Shown: positions 15,587 through 23,942, numbered from the stretch's first letter. The stretch is DNA of 55,190 nt from Oscillospiraceae bacterium (GCA_029257695.1 JARIAU010000099.1:1-55190), one strand, 5' to 3'. A program made the numbers and translations. Notes: a model not told the origin generated them from the letters alone.

Positions 15587-18169
15587 ATGAAAAAACTGGT
15601 TGTGGGCATCTTAGCTCATGTGGATGCCGGCAAAACGACCCTCTCGGAGGGAATGCTGTATTGCAGCGGTACCATTCAAAAAATCGGGCGTGTCGATCAC
15701 CGGGACGCCTTTCTCGACACAGATTCCATTGAGCGGGATCGTGGCATCACCATCTTTTCCAAGCAGGCAGAACTGCCTCTGAAGCACCGTTCTTTGGTTC
15801 TGATGGACACCCCGGGCCATATGGACTTCTCCGCAGAGATGGAACGCACACTGCAGGTGCTGGACTATGCCATTCTGGTCATCAGCGGCACCGACGGCGT
15901 GCAGGCACACACAGAAACGCTTTGGCGACTGCTGGAAGAACATCAAATCCCCACCTTCCTTTTCTTGAATAAAATGGATCTGCCCGGAACCAGTCCGGAC
16001 ACACTGATGACGCAGCTGCGCCGTCAGTTGGATGAAGGCTGTATGCCCTTGGGGAGCAGCGAAGCAGACACTCTGGAGGAGATCGCCACCTGTTCTGAAG
16101 CACTGATGACAGAATATCTGGAGCACGGCTCTTTTACCACGGCCACGATCGCAGATGCCATCCGTCGGCGGCAGCTTTTTCCCTGTTTCTTTGGCTCTGC
16201 GCTGAAATTAGAAGGCGTCGAGGCACTTCTGGATGCATTGGAGGAGTACACCCTCTTCCCCCACAATCCCGAGGAATTCGGTGCGCAGGTTTACAAAATC
16301 TCCCGGGATGCGCAAGGAAAACGACTTACTTGGATGAAAGTCACCGGCGGCAGCCTGAAGCCTAAAACCATGCTGACCAACCGCAGACCGGACCTGGATG
16401 AATGCGAGGTATGGTCCGAAAAAGCCGATCAGATTCGTATTTACTCCGGTGAAAAGTACAAACCCTGCGACTTGGCCGAACCCGGCTGTATCTGCGCCGT
16501 CACAGGATTGACCCAAACCTATGCCGGACAAGGGCTCGGCATCCAACCGGATGCTCCTGCCCCCACCTTGGAAAGCGTGCTGACCTATCAGGTCCTTCTT
16601 CCGGAGGGAACGGACCCCCAGACCACCTTTGCCAAATTAAAGGAGCTGGAAGAAGAGGATCCGATGCTTTGCTTGGTCTGGAACAGCCAGCTGCGGCAGA
16701 TTCGGGTGCGACTTATGGGCAAAGTACAGCTGGAAGTGCTGCAATCCCGCATCCAACAGCGGTTTGGCTTGGATGTTACCTTCGGTCCCGGCAGCATTGT
16801 TTATAAGGAAACCATCGCCGAGCCGGTGGAGGGCGTCGGACATTTTGAGCCCCTGCGCCACTATGCCGAGGTACATGTACTGATCGAGCCCCTTCCTTCC
16901 GGCAGCGGACTGGAGTTTGCCACACAGTGCAGTGAGGACACCTTGGATCGCAACTGGCAGCGGCTCATTCTCACCCACCTGATGGAACGGGAACATCTGG
17001 GTGTCCTCACCGGATCTCCCCTGACCGATGTACGGCTCACTCTGCTCAATGGCCGAGCTCATGTGAAGCACACCGAGGGCGGCGATTTCCGTGAGGCCAC
17101 CTATCGTGCCGTCCGTATGGGCCTGATGCGGGCCAAATCCATCCTGCTGGAGCCTTGGTATCAGTTCCGGCTGGACCTCCCCACAGACTGCGTGGGCCGG
17201 GCGATGGCCGACTTGCAGCGGATGGGCGGCGAATGCAGTCTGCCCGATTCCATGGGCGAACGCAGTCTGCTGACCGGATCCGCTCCGGTCTCCGCTATGC
17301 AGGACTATCCGGAAGAAGTGGTCACTTACACTCGTGGGCGAGGTCGCCTTCATTTGCAGCCCGGCGGCTATCATCCCTGCCACAACACAGAAGAAGTGGT
17401 GGCCCAGATGGGCTATCAGCCGGAATCCGACCTGGAGCATACACCGGACTCGGTGTTCTGTGCCCATGGAAGCGGATATTCCGTCAAGTGGAACGATGTG
17501 CCGGACCAGATGCACTTGCCGTGGAGTTACCGCACGGAACCGGTTCATTCCGAACCGAAGCCACCCATTCGGCGGGGTGGTGCCACCTACTCCGGCACCA
17601 AGGCACAGGACAAAGAACTGGAAGCTATTTTTGTTCGCACCTACGGAGCCATTAAGCCCCGGAGTTTTACGCCACAGGCAGAGCTGCGGCGGCAGGAATC
17701 CCATCCGATTCTCCGCCAAATGGAACCGGCTGAAACTTATTTACTGGTAGACGGATACAATATTATCTTTGCGTGGGAGGACCTGAACCGTCTGGCCAAA
17801 GAGGATTTGGATGCCGCCCGAAACCAGCTGATCCATATGCTGTGCAACTATCAAGGCTACAAGCGGTGCGGCGTGATTTTGGTCTTTGACGCCTACCGCA
17901 TCAAGGGTGGACCCGGCAGCATGGAAAAGGTCAACAACATCTTTGTGGTCTACACCAAGCAAGCCGAAACCGCCGACACCTTTATTGAGCGCACCTCCTA
18001 CGAACTGGGGCGCCACTATCGGGTGCGGGTTGCTACCTCCGACGGTTTGGAACAGGCCATTATTCTGGGTCACAATGCACAGCGGGTGTCGGCACGCACC
18101 TTCCGCCAAGAGGTGGACGAAGTGGAACAAGCCATTCAACTGCGAATACAGCAGAATAATATGAGGTGA
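15587..18169 (+). CDS. TetM/EF-G-like ribosomal GTPase fused to a YacP/Rae1-like NYN nuclease domain
   Basis: An 860-residue translation-factor-type GTPase. G1 is AHVDAGKT (10-17), switch I Thr is in RGITIF (T55), G3 is DTPGH (74-78, with the catalytic-type His78), and G4 is NKMD (128-131). EF-G-like domains II-V follow to about residue 650, as in TetM/TetO ribosome protection proteins, which are about 640 residues. The extra C-terminus (about 718-855) is an NYN_YacP domain with LVDGYN (D722), VFDAYR (D768), ADTFIE (D797) and a TSDG motif. In B. subtilis, YacP/Rae1 is a ribosome-dependent mRNA endonuclease. AGGAG precedes the ATG. A function at the ribosomal A site is inferred; tetracycline resistance is not claimed. 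Confidence 0.9.
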   Translation: MKKLVVGILAHVDAGKTTLSEGMLYCSGTIQKIGRVDHRDAFLDTDSIERDRGITIFSKQAELPLKHRSLVLMDTPGHMDFSAEMERTLQVLDYAILVISGTDGVQAHTETLWRLLEEHQIPTFLFLNKMDLPGTSPDTLMTQLRRQLDEGCMPLGSSEADTLEEIATCSEALMTEYLEHGSFTTATIADAIRRRQLFPCFFGSALKLEGVEALLDALEEYTLFPHNPEEFGAQVYKISRDAQGKRLTWMKVTGGSLKPKTMLTNRRPDLDECEVWSEKADQIRIYSGEKYKPCDLAEPGCICAVTGLTQTYAGQGLGIQPDAPAPTLESVLTYQVLLPEGTDPQTTFAKLKELEEEDPMLCLVWNSQLRQIRVRLMGKVQLEVLQSRIQQRFGLDVTFGPGSIVYKETIAEPVEGVGHFEPLRHYAEVHVLIEPLPSGSGLEFATQCSEDTLDRNWQRLILTHLMEREHLGVLTGSPLTDVRLTLLNGRAHVKHTEGGDFREATYRAVRMGLMRAKSILLEPWYQFRLDLPTDCVGRAMADLQRMGGECSLPDSMGERSLLTGSAPVSAMQDYPEEVVTYTRGRGRLHLQPGGYHPCHNTEEVVAQMGYQPESDLEHTPDSVFCAHGSGYSVKWNDVPDQMHLPWSYRTEPVHSEPKPPIRRGGATYSGTKAQDKELEAIFVRTYGAIKPRSFTPQAELRRQESHPILRQMEPAETYLLVDGYNIIFAWEDLNRLAKEDLDAARNQLIHMLCNYQGYKRCGVILVFDAYRIKGGPGSMEKVNNIFVVYTKQAETADTFIERTSYELGRHYRVRVATSDGLEQAIILGHNAQRVSARTFRQEVDEVEQAIQLRIQQNNMR

Positions 18170-18173
18170 TATT

Positions 18174-19046
18174 ATGGATATGTTGAACAATGGAATCCTT
18201 CAGGCCGCTATCTCTGCCAAAGGGGCCGAGCTGAACAGTCTGGTGCTGGACGGCATTGAGCGCATCTGGCAAGCCGATCCAGCCGTCTGGGATCGCCATG
18301 CTCCCATGCTCTTCCCAGTCATCGGACGACTCCGTGGTCAGGTCTATGAACTGGACGGAAAACAGATTTCCATGCCCCGGCACGGTTTTTGTCGGGATCG
18401 GGTCTTTGAAGCGGTGGAGGCGGATGCCCTCCATGTGCGCTACCGCACCACCGATGATGAGGAAACCCGTGCGGTCTATCCGTTCTCCTTTACCTTTGAA
18501 GTAGAATTTGCTCTGGAGGGAAACACTCTGGTTAAACGGCACTTCATCACCAACCGCTCCGACCGGGAAATGCCCTTTGAGGTAGGCGGTCACGAGGCCT
18601 ACAACACCACGCTGCTGCCCGGCGAAACCATGCGGGACTATGCCATTGCATTTGAGGGTATGGATCATTTGGAGCCTTATGCGATGGATGAAAGCGGTAT
18701 GTTGGATCTGCCGAAGGGCTTTTTGCCGTTGGAAGATGGCCAGCTCAACAAGCGCCCGATGGAAGTGGGTCTGGACACCGTGGTGGTGGATCAGCTGCCC
18801 GTCCGCAAGGCCAGCTTAGTCAGCCGTAAATCCGGCCCTCATGTGACGGTGGAGTTTGCAGACTTCCCCTATCTGGGCATTTGGACCATGGATCAGGCCG
18901 AGGATACCAACTATCTCTGCATCGAACCTTGGTCCTCCCTGCCGGATGCTCACTTTGTAGGCCGCAAGCTGACCGACAAAGCGGGCATCTGCATCGCCCA
19001 GCCCGGTGAAACCAAACAGCTGTCCTATCGCATGACCTTCCAATAA
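18174..19046 (+). CDS. Aldose 1-epimerase family protein (LacX-like)
   Basis: A 290-residue galactose-mutarotase-fold protein starting four bases after the stop of the GTPase-NYN gene, so co-transcribed with it. It shows the family features RHAPMLFPVIGRLRG (substrate arginine region), MPRHGFCRDR (catalytic-type His), a GGHEAYN segment (second His) and a C-terminal CIEPW. These enzymes interconvert alpha and beta anomers of free sugars, but the LacX branch is poorly characterised. The link to a ribosome-acting upstream neighbour is not obvious and may be incidental. A strong terminator follows. Confidence 0.88.
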   Translation: MDMLNNGILQAAISAKGAELNSLVLDGIERIWQADPAVWDRHAPMLFPVIGRLRGQVYELDGKQISMPRHGFCRDRVFEAVEADALHVRYRTTDDEETRAVYPFSFTFEVEFALEGNTLVKRHFITNRSDREMPFEVGGHEAYNTTLLPGETMRDYAIAFEGMDHLEPYAMDESGMLDLPKGFLPLEDGQLNKRPMEVGLDTVVVDQLPVRKASLVSRKSGPHVTVEFADFPYLGIWTMDQAEDTNYLCIEPWSSLPDAHFVGRKLTDKAGICIAQPGETKQLSYRMTFQ

Positions 19047-19053
19047 GTTTCCT

Positions 19054-19091
19054 CCGCCGTCCGGCTGCCATTTCCGTCGGACGGCGGTTTT
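19054..19091 (+). terminator. Terminator after the LacX-like gene
   Basis: CCGCCGTCCG (19054-19063) pairs with CGGACGGCGG (19078-19087), followed by TTTT. Confidence 0.88.
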
Positions 19092-19094
19092 CCC

Positions 19095-19123
19095 TTTACA
19101 TCCCGAAGAAAACCTGCTAAGAT
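19095..19123 (+). promoter_or_regulatory. Promoter of the unknown gene at 19154
   Basis: TTTACA (19095-19100), 17-base spacer, TAAGAT (19118-19123), about 30 bases before the start codon. Confidence 0.65.
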
Positions 19124-19153
19124 GAGGAGCAATTAACTGTGAGGTGTTCGTTT

Positions 19154-19702
19154 ATGTGTGCATTTCCCTCCTCTGTTGTGGACAAGTCCACTACAGAGTA
19201 TCACAACAAAACTTATCAGCTGCTTGCCCCGTTTTTGGACCAATCCCACTATGGAACGGTGCTGTTTTTGCTGCGCTGGAAGGACATTGCCGATGCCGCA
19301 GCACGGCGCAAGGCCGGACTGGATCTGATCGACATTTACGCCTGCGGTCCGGACCCTCAAGACCCCCAGCGCATTCACATCCATGCACTGCACTCCGAAG
19401 ACCGCATCATTGTGCTGCCGCACACCTATATGGCTTGGTCTCAAGCTCTGACTCTGGTGGAGGCACTGCACCATGACTATTCCCTCACCATTCCTTACCT
19501 GCACCGCTCAAAAAAGGAGAACGGAATGTTGGCCTGTCTGGAATTGGACGGAGCCCACATGGTTCCTTTGGGCAACGGTTATGTCACATGGACCTTTCAG
19601 CTGAAATCCCGAAGCAAACACCGCTGCAGCGAAGAAACCGCAACTGCTCCGGTGCAGGCGGTGGTTTCGCTGGGTGATTTGGGCGGCAGTGCCTGTCCCT
19701 AA
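19154..19702 (+). CDS. Uncharacterised 182-residue protein
   Basis: I do not recognise a family. The protein is soluble-looking, with no signal peptide or membrane segment. It is moderately rich in His and aromatic residues, with a central segment IHIHALHSEDRIIVLPHTY and a Ser/Ala-rich C-terminus. The start at 19154 (MCAFPSSVVDK) has GAGGTG seven bases upstream. It has its own promoter and shares a bidirectional terminator with the convergent GNAT gene, so it is monocistronic. Codon usage resembles the neighbours. No function is proposed. Confidence 0.75.
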   Translation: MCAFPSSVVDKSTTEYHNKTYQLLAPFLDQSHYGTVLFLLRWKDIADAAARRKAGLDLIDIYACGPDPQDPQRIHIHALHSEDRIIVLPHTYMAWSQALTLVEALHHDYSLTIPYLHRSKKENGMLACLELDGAHMVPLGNGYVTWTFQLKSRSKHRCSEETATAPVQAVVSLGDLGGSACP

Positions 19703-19748
19703 TGCCTTGCGGACAAGCTGAACATCAATCTTTGATCCCTTACACCAA

Positions 19749-19785
19749 AAACCGGAGGGTGCGCACTCTGCGCACCCTCCGGTTT
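19749..19785. terminator. Bidirectional terminator between the unknown and GNAT genes
   Basis: A near-perfect 17-bp stem with a three-base loop (arms ending in GTGCGCA and TGCGCAC), flanked by AAA and TTT, between convergent genes. Confidence 0.9.
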
Positions 19786-19788
19786 CAT

Positions 19789-20241
19789 TTAATAATCCAC
19801 ACCGCACAGGGAAAATTCCAGCTCATTCACACCGCCTGCATACTCTCTTACCACTCCGGTGGGCCGGAACCCGTGGCGCTCATACAGCCGTCTGGCTCTC
19901 TCGTTGTTTGCAAGAATCCACAAGGTGGGAACTCCGACACATTGCTTTACCGCAAACATCAGCAAGTTTGTTCCGTATCCCTTGTTTTGTTCCCCAGGCA
20001 GCACATAGAGGTTTGCAATCAGACTGTCCTGGACGGACACGATCCCCACCGGTTTCTCCTCAATCAGAAGATAAAACTGCGCCCCTTTGGTTTCCTCTGC
20101 GAGGATATAAGCCATCTGGCGCTCGGGTGTATGCGCTGCAAGAAAGGCTGCGCTGCACAGGCTCCGATGGGCCTCGATCCAGCTTTCCGAGTGAATGGCG
20201 GCCGCCTGCGGCAGTGTGGCTTCGGTGACCCGTGTAATCAT
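19789..20241 (-). CDS. GNAT family N-acetyltransferase
   Basis: A 150-residue acyl-CoA-dependent N-acetyltransferase. The acetyl-CoA-binding motif A is visible as LYVLPGEQNKGYGTNLL (Q/RxxGxG/A type), followed by motif B in LWILANNERARRLYERHGF. The start at 20241 (MITRVTEA) follows the proC stop codon by 19 bases, and the gene is co-oriented with proC, so they probably form a two-gene operon. The acceptor substrate is unknown. Confidence 0.87.
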   Translation of the reverse strand: MITRVTEATLPQAAAIHSESWIEAHRSLCSAAFLAAHTPERQMAYILAEETKGAQFYLLIEEKPVGIVSVQDSLIANLYVLPGEQNKGYGTNLLMFAVKQCVGVPTLWILANNERARRLYERHGFRPTGVVREYAGGVNELEFSLCGVDY

Positions 20242-20260
20242 GGCAATCACTGGGCTTCCG

Positions 20261-21061
20261 TCAGCCGCCAAGGGTCTGATTTTTCTGGAACGCTGCAATC
20301 ATTGCTTCCAACACAGCACTGCGCAGTCCACCCTGTTCCAGTGTCCGAACTCCTTGAATGGTGGAGCCGCCGGGAGAACAGACCGCATCCTTCAACGCAC
20401 CGGGATGCGCACCACTTTCCAGTGCCAGTTTGGCCGAACCAAGCAGCATCTGCGCCGCATATCGAAGGGCCTGAACCCGAGGCAGGCCGCAGGCCACCGC
20501 ACCGTCGGCCAATGCTTCCAAAAAGAGGTCGGCAAAGGCCGGCCCACAGCCGGTGAGGGTCCCGCCCACATCCATCAAGGATTCCTCGATGACCTCCACC
20601 GCACCGGCCCCCTCCATCAGCGAAACGAAGGCCTGCTCTTCCTCGGCCGTCACATCTGCCGTGCAATAGAGAATGACGCCCTCTCCCACCGACACCGGAG
20701 TATTCGGCATAATACGGATCATAGGGGTATTGGCTCCGGCCAAGCTCTGCAAGTCCTCCAGCGTCCATCCCGCAGCCATGGATACCAGAACATATCGGTC
20801 GCTCCGCTGCTCCCAGATGGGGCGCAGTTCTTCTATCACTCCCTCCATCTTCTGGGGCTTCACACCCAGAAAAATCAGATCACACTGCTCTGCCACCGCA
20901 GAATTGGTGGAGACTGTGCCGCCCAGTGTCTGGCACAGGGCCTCCGCCTTTGCCCGGGTGGGATTGGCAAACCGCAGGTTCTTGCTTTTCTTTGCCGCTG
21001 CCACAGCCAGTGCGCCGCCCATGTTGCCGCATCCGATAAATCCAATGTTCTTCCATTCCAT
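20261..21061 (-). CDS. proC: Pyrroline-5-carboxylate reductase
   Basis: Catalyses the last step of proline synthesis: NAD(P)H-dependent reduction of 1-pyrroline-5-carboxylate to proline, in the cytosol. The 266-residue protein has the Rossmann motif IGFIGCGNMGGAL at the N-terminus. The conserved C-terminal P5CR dimerisation segment contains TLTGCGPAFADLFLEAL and SPGGSTIQGVRTLE. The start at 21061 has AGGAGG eight bases upstream. It is followed by a GNAT gene. No glutamate kinase or gamma-glutamyl phosphate reductase lies in the window. Confidence 0.95.
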   Translation of the reverse strand: MEWKNIGFIGCGNMGGALAVAAAKKSKNLRFANPTRAKAEALCQTLGGTVSTNSAVAEQCDLIFLGVKPQKMEGVIEELRPIWEQRSDRYVLVSMAAGWTLEDLQSLAGANTPMIRIMPNTPVSVGEGVILYCTADVTAEEEQAFVSLMEGAGAVEVIEESLMDVGGTLTGCGPAFADLFLEALADGAVACGLPRVQALRYAAQMLLGSAKLALESGAHPGALKDAVCSPGGSTIQGVRTLEQGGLRSAVLEAMIAAFQKNQTLGG

Positions 21062-21225
21062 ACAAACTTCCTCCTGTATTAGGATACAACGGCTGTTCGC
21101 ATCCGGCCATCCACTCGCACACATCCTCTGCCCGATTGCATCCAGCCAACTCTGTCCTTTGTGTTCCGTTTCATCTTAGCGGACAACGGGGATTTCGTCA
21201 ACTCCCGTCCTAGGAAGGATACACC

Positions 21226-21254
21226 TTTACAAACTCCCTTTCCCCTCGTATAAT
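21226..21254 (+). promoter_or_regulatory. Promoter of the asparaginase gene
   Basis: TTTACA (21226-21231), 17-base spacer, TATAAT (21249-21254), 37 bases before the start codon. Confidence 0.8.
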
Positions 21255-21291
21255 ACACCTATGTTTTACCTTGATGAAAGGATGCGATACG

Positions 21292-22287
21292 ATGGCTCAT
21301 CGCCCCCATATTGTTATTTTCGCCACCGGCGGCACCATTCAGTGTGCCAAGGACGCTATGACCGGAAAGGTCTCCCCTGCCATGACCGGCGCCCAGATGC
21401 TGCGTGCGGTGGAAGGTCTGAACGACACCTTTGAAATCGAAATCCGAGAGCCCTTCACCATGCCCGGCAGTGATCTCTCCCTCCACGAAGCTATGCGCCT
21501 TACCCAAGAGATCCGCACCATGCAGCAGCGCCCTGATGTGGACGGCATTGTGGTGCTGCAAGGCACCGATACTATGGATGAAGTGCCTTATTTTGTCCAT
21601 ACTGCCGTCAAATGCGAAAAGCCTGTGGTATTTACCGGCTCTATGAAAAGCGCCAGAGATCGTTATAGTGACGCTCTGGGCAATGTTTACGGCGCTGCCA
21701 TGGTGGCCGCCCATCCAGCTTCCTTAGGGCGAGGGGTGCTGATTTATTTCAACGAAACCATTTTTGCCGCAGCAGAAATCTGCAAGATGCACTCCAGCCG
21801 CATTGACGCATTCCACTCCTTCTACGGCCCGCTGGGCGGCACCATTGAAGATTCCGTGCGTTACTATCGGGACAGCCATCAGGGCCGCGTGTTCCCTCTG
21901 GAAGAAGTGGATCTGGATGTACCGATCTTCCCCTGTTACACCGGTGTAGATGCAGACCTGCTGGAATTGTACCTCCGCAAAGATCTGAAAGGTCTGGTTC
22001 TGGAGGGGTATGGCACCGGCAACATCCCCCGCTATCTGACGCCCCAGATCGAAACGGCACTGAATCGGGGGATTCCGGTTGTGCTGGCCACCCGCTGCAT
22101 TGACGGCGAGAGCTTCGCCTGCTACGATCATCCCGGCGGCGGTGCCGAGCTGGAACGGATGGGTGTCATTCTCAGCGGTTCTTTGACCGCCTTCAAGAGC
22201 CGCATCAAGGTGTTGATTATGCTCTCCTGCGGCTGCACCACGGAAGAAATCCGTCAGGAATTTGCACAAGCTGCTTTACAGCTGTAA
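21292..22287 (+). CDS. L-asparaginase (type I/II fold)
   Basis: Hydrolyses asparagine to aspartate and ammonia. The 331-residue protein has both catalytic triad signatures: FATGGTIQCA (nucleophile Thr) near residue 12, and VLQGTDTMDEV (Thr-Asp pair) near residue 90. No signal peptide is present, so it is cytosolic, which suggests a type I role in nitrogen metabolism. The ATG at 21292 is chosen with AAAGGA nine bases upstream; the ATG seven codons upstream lacks one. It is monocistronic, with a consensus promoter and a long terminator. Confidence 0.93.
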   Translation: MAHRPHIVIFATGGTIQCAKDAMTGKVSPAMTGAQMLRAVEGLNDTFEIEIREPFTMPGSDLSLHEAMRLTQEIRTMQQRPDVDGIVVLQGTDTMDEVPYFVHTAVKCEKPVVFTGSMKSARDRYSDALGNVYGAAMVAAHPASLGRGVLIYFNETIFAAAEICKMHSSRIDAFHSFYGPLGGTIEDSVRYYRDSHQGRVFPLEEVDLDVPIFPCYTGVDADLLELYLRKDLKGLVLEGYGTGNIPRYLTPQIETALNRGIPVVLATRCIDGESFACYDHPGGGAELERMGVILSGSLTAFKSRIKVLIMLSCGCTTEEIRQEFAQAALQL

Positions 22288-22302
22288 TTTCATCCTGTAT
22301 AC

Positions 22303-22342
22303 AAAGACCGGTGCATCTCCATAGAGAGATGCACCGGTCTTT
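22303..22342 (+). terminator. Terminator of the asparaginase gene
   Basis: A 17-bp perfect stem (22303-22319 with 22326-22342) and a six-base loop ending in TCTTT. Confidence 0.88.
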
Positions 22343-22390
22343 CCTCCCTGCTGTCACGGCAAAATCCTAACTGCACTGACAATTAAAAAA

Positions 22391-22427
22391 ATAAAAAAAT
22401 ATCGACTGCTTTCGCAGTCGATATTTT
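22391..22427 (-). terminator. Terminator of the tRNA cluster
   Basis: AAAATATCGACTGC (22396-22409) pairs with GCAGTCGATATTTT (22414-22427). On the minus strand a long T-rich run follows. It begins at the CCA end of tRNA-Val. Confidence 0.92.
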
Positions 22428-22503
22428 GGTGGAGACTGGGAGACTCGAACTCTCGACCTCATGCGTGTGAAGCATGCGCTCTAGCCAGCTGAGCTAAGCC
22501 TCC
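22427..22503 (-). tRNA. tRNA-Val (anticodon CAC)
   Basis: A 77-base cloverleaf with encoded CCA. The acceptor GGAGGCT pairs with AGTCTCC (one G-U). The anticodon stem CATGC/GCATG encloses loop TTCACAC, giving anticodon CAC (decodes GUG). The T-stem (GAGAG with CTCCC) has one A-C mismatch. It is last in the Met-Glu-Val transcript. Confidence 0.95.
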
Positions 22504-22505
22504 AT

Positions 22506-22580
22506 TGGTGACCCGTACGGGACTCGAACCCATGTTACAGCCGTGAAAGGGCCGTGTCTTAACCACTTGACCAACGGGCC
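22506..22580 (-). tRNA. tRNA-Glu (anticodon TTC)
   Basis: A 75-base cloverleaf with encoded CCA. The acceptor GGCCCGT pairs with ACGGGTC. The anticodon stem CGGCC/GGCTG encloses CTTTCAC, giving anticodon TTC. The variable loop is four bases, as usual for tRNA-Glu. Confidence 0.95.
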
Positions 22581-22627
22581 AGTTATTAAGGCGCGGCCCC
22601 CCAGACGATTGTCCGGAGGGGCGCCAA

Positions 22628-22704
22628 TGGTAGCGGCACCTGGATTTGAACCGGGGACACTACGGGTATGAACCGTATGCTCTAGCCAACTGAGCTATGC
22701 CGCC
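22628..22704 (-). tRNA. tRNA-Met (anticodon CAT, elongator)
   Basis: A 77-base cloverleaf with encoded CCA and anticodon loop TTCATAC (anticodon CAT). It lacks the three consecutive G-C pairs of initiator tRNA, and its acceptor and anticodon stem match known Firmicutes elongator tRNA-Met. The T-stem CCCGG/CCAGG has one C-A mismatch. First gene of the tRNA transcript. Confidence 0.93.
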
Positions 22705-22736
22705 ATGACTGTTTGTCCTCAACAGGAACAATGGTT

Positions 22737-22765
22737 ATTATAGTAAAAGAGACCTCATTTGTCAA
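22737..22765 (-). promoter_or_regulatory. Consensus promoter of the tRNA cluster
   Basis: Minus-strand TTGACA (22765-22760), 17-base spacer, TATAAT (22742-22737): perfect consensus in both hexamers, 33 bases before tRNA-Met. Confidence 0.95.
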
Positions 22766-22811
22766 CACCTTTTTTCATTTTTTTCAAATTTATTTTTTCA
22801 CCCCCCTTTCG

Positions 22812-22840
22812 TTGACAAATCTTCGGTTCTGTTGTAAGGT
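22812..22840 (+). promoter_or_regulatory. Promoter candidate directly abutting the exonuclease start
   Basis: TTGACA (22812-22817), 17-base spacer, TAAGGT (22835-22840). The -10 is six bases from the ATG at 22847, so if used the mRNA would be leaderless. TAAGGTG equally serves as a Shine-Dalgarno site, so this is ambiguous. Confidence 0.35.
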
Positions 22841-22846
22841 GTTTCC

Positions 22847-23890
22847 ATGAGTTATATATTTTTTGATTTGGAATGGAATCAGGGGTATCCCCGCAGCGAC
22901 GCAGACAAGCTGGATGAAATCATTCAGATGGGTGCGTTCAAGCTGGACCGCTGGCAGGCAGAGGGCGAAGCGTTCTCTGCTTATGTTCGGCCCTCCATTC
23001 ACCGCAAACTTCACCACCGGGTCCGCAAGATGCTCCCTCTTGACCAGAAGGAACTCTATCGGGCGGAGCGTTTCCCGGAGGTGGTCTCCAGTTTCTTTGA
23101 CTGGTGCGGTGACCGTGCCTCCTTCTTTACCTGGGGTCCCAGTGATGCCAGGGTGCTGGATCTCAATCTGGCATGGTACGGTTTGGAGGAATATCTGTCT
23201 CTGGAAATTTATGACCTCCAGCGGGCCTTCGATCTTATGATCCTGGGCACCGACCAACAGACCGCTTTGAAAGACGCTGTGGAAGCTCTGGGTTTGACTT
23301 CCCAACTGGAATTTCATGATGCCTGCAACGATGCCTACTACACAGCCCTCATCGGACAAGAGATGATCCGCCGTTTGGGGGAACTGCCTTCAGAGCAGGA
23401 GCTGTGTCAGCGGGAACAGGAGCTGTACCGCCGGCGCCGGGAGCAGGCCGCTGCTAACGCAACGACAGAAACCCAGCGTATTTTTGAGACCGAGCCTCCG
23501 CTGCTGGATCGTGCCTGCGGCAGCTTTGCTGCGGCGGGTGACTGCCTCAAGAGCCGCTCTGCCCGTGTGTTCCGCTGCCCAAAATGCGAAAACTGGCTTT
23601 GCAATGGCAACTGGTATCAGCTGGATAACTGCTACATCGCCCGTTCTCGATGCATGGAGCATGGCCGTTTTTACACCATTTTGCAGCAGACCGAAACCGA
23701 CGGTGCCTTCCAAGGGCACTGCAAGGTATTCACCGACGAATCCTTCCCCTCTTCCCTGTTCAGTATGTGCCGTTTGGGCGGTGAAGTCATCACCGTGCGC
23801 AAGCTCCCCAGAAAGCGCAAGCGCTCCCATTCCAAGCGCACCAAGACGATTACGGTCAAACCGGCAGAAAAGAGCAAAGTCAGCGAATAA
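22847..23890 (+). CDS. DEDDh 3'-5' exonuclease with C-terminal zinc ribbon
   Basis: A 347-residue protein. The N-terminal exonuclease domain (about 1-180) has the DEDDh signature FDLEWN (D7, E9), a WGPSDARVLD aspartate, and HDACNDAYYT with the catalytic His and Asp. It resembles KapD/Eri1-type RNase T-fold exonucleases. The middle (about 185-235) is a charged linker. The C-terminal part (about 240-290) shows FRCPKCENW and a later CMEHG, a probable zinc-binding module. Substrate DNA or RNA cannot be decided. TAAGGTG lies just before the ATG and could act either as ribosome site or as a -10 element. Confidence 0.85.
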   Translation: MSYIFFDLEWNQGYPRSDADKLDEIIQMGAFKLDRWQAEGEAFSAYVRPSIHRKLHHRVRKMLPLDQKELYRAERFPEVVSSFFDWCGDRASFFTWGPSDARVLDLNLAWYGLEEYLSLEIYDLQRAFDLMILGTDQQTALKDAVEALGLTSQLEFHDACNDAYYTALIGQEMIRRLGELPSEQELCQREQELYRRRREQAAANATTETQRIFETEPPLLDRACGSFAAAGDCLKSRSARVFRCPKCENWLCNGNWYQLDNCYIARSRCMEHGRFYTILQQTETDGAFQGHCKVFTDESFPSSLFSMCRLGGEVITVRKLPRKRKRSHSKRTKTITVKPAEKSKVSE

Positions 23891-23912
23891 CAACCTCATA
23901 ACACGAAATTTT

Positions 23913-23942
23913 AACGGCGCAGGAAGCTTATCCTGCGCCGTT
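23913..23942 (+). terminator. Terminator of the exonuclease gene
   Basis: AACGGCGCAGGA (23913-23924) pairs with TCCTGCGCCGTT (23931-23942), followed by TATG. Confidence 0.75.

Noticed and set aside
15587..17500. Calling the TetM-like gene a tetracycline resistance determinant
   Set aside because: The GTPase motifs fit ribosomal protection factors, but chromosomal relatives with extra domains are not shown to confer resistance, and no mobile element is nearby.
22580..22628. Inverted GC-rich segment between tRNA-Glu and tRNA-Met
   Set aside because: GGCGC/GCGCC arms could form a hairpin, but it lies inside the tRNA transcript and is most likely a processing spacer.
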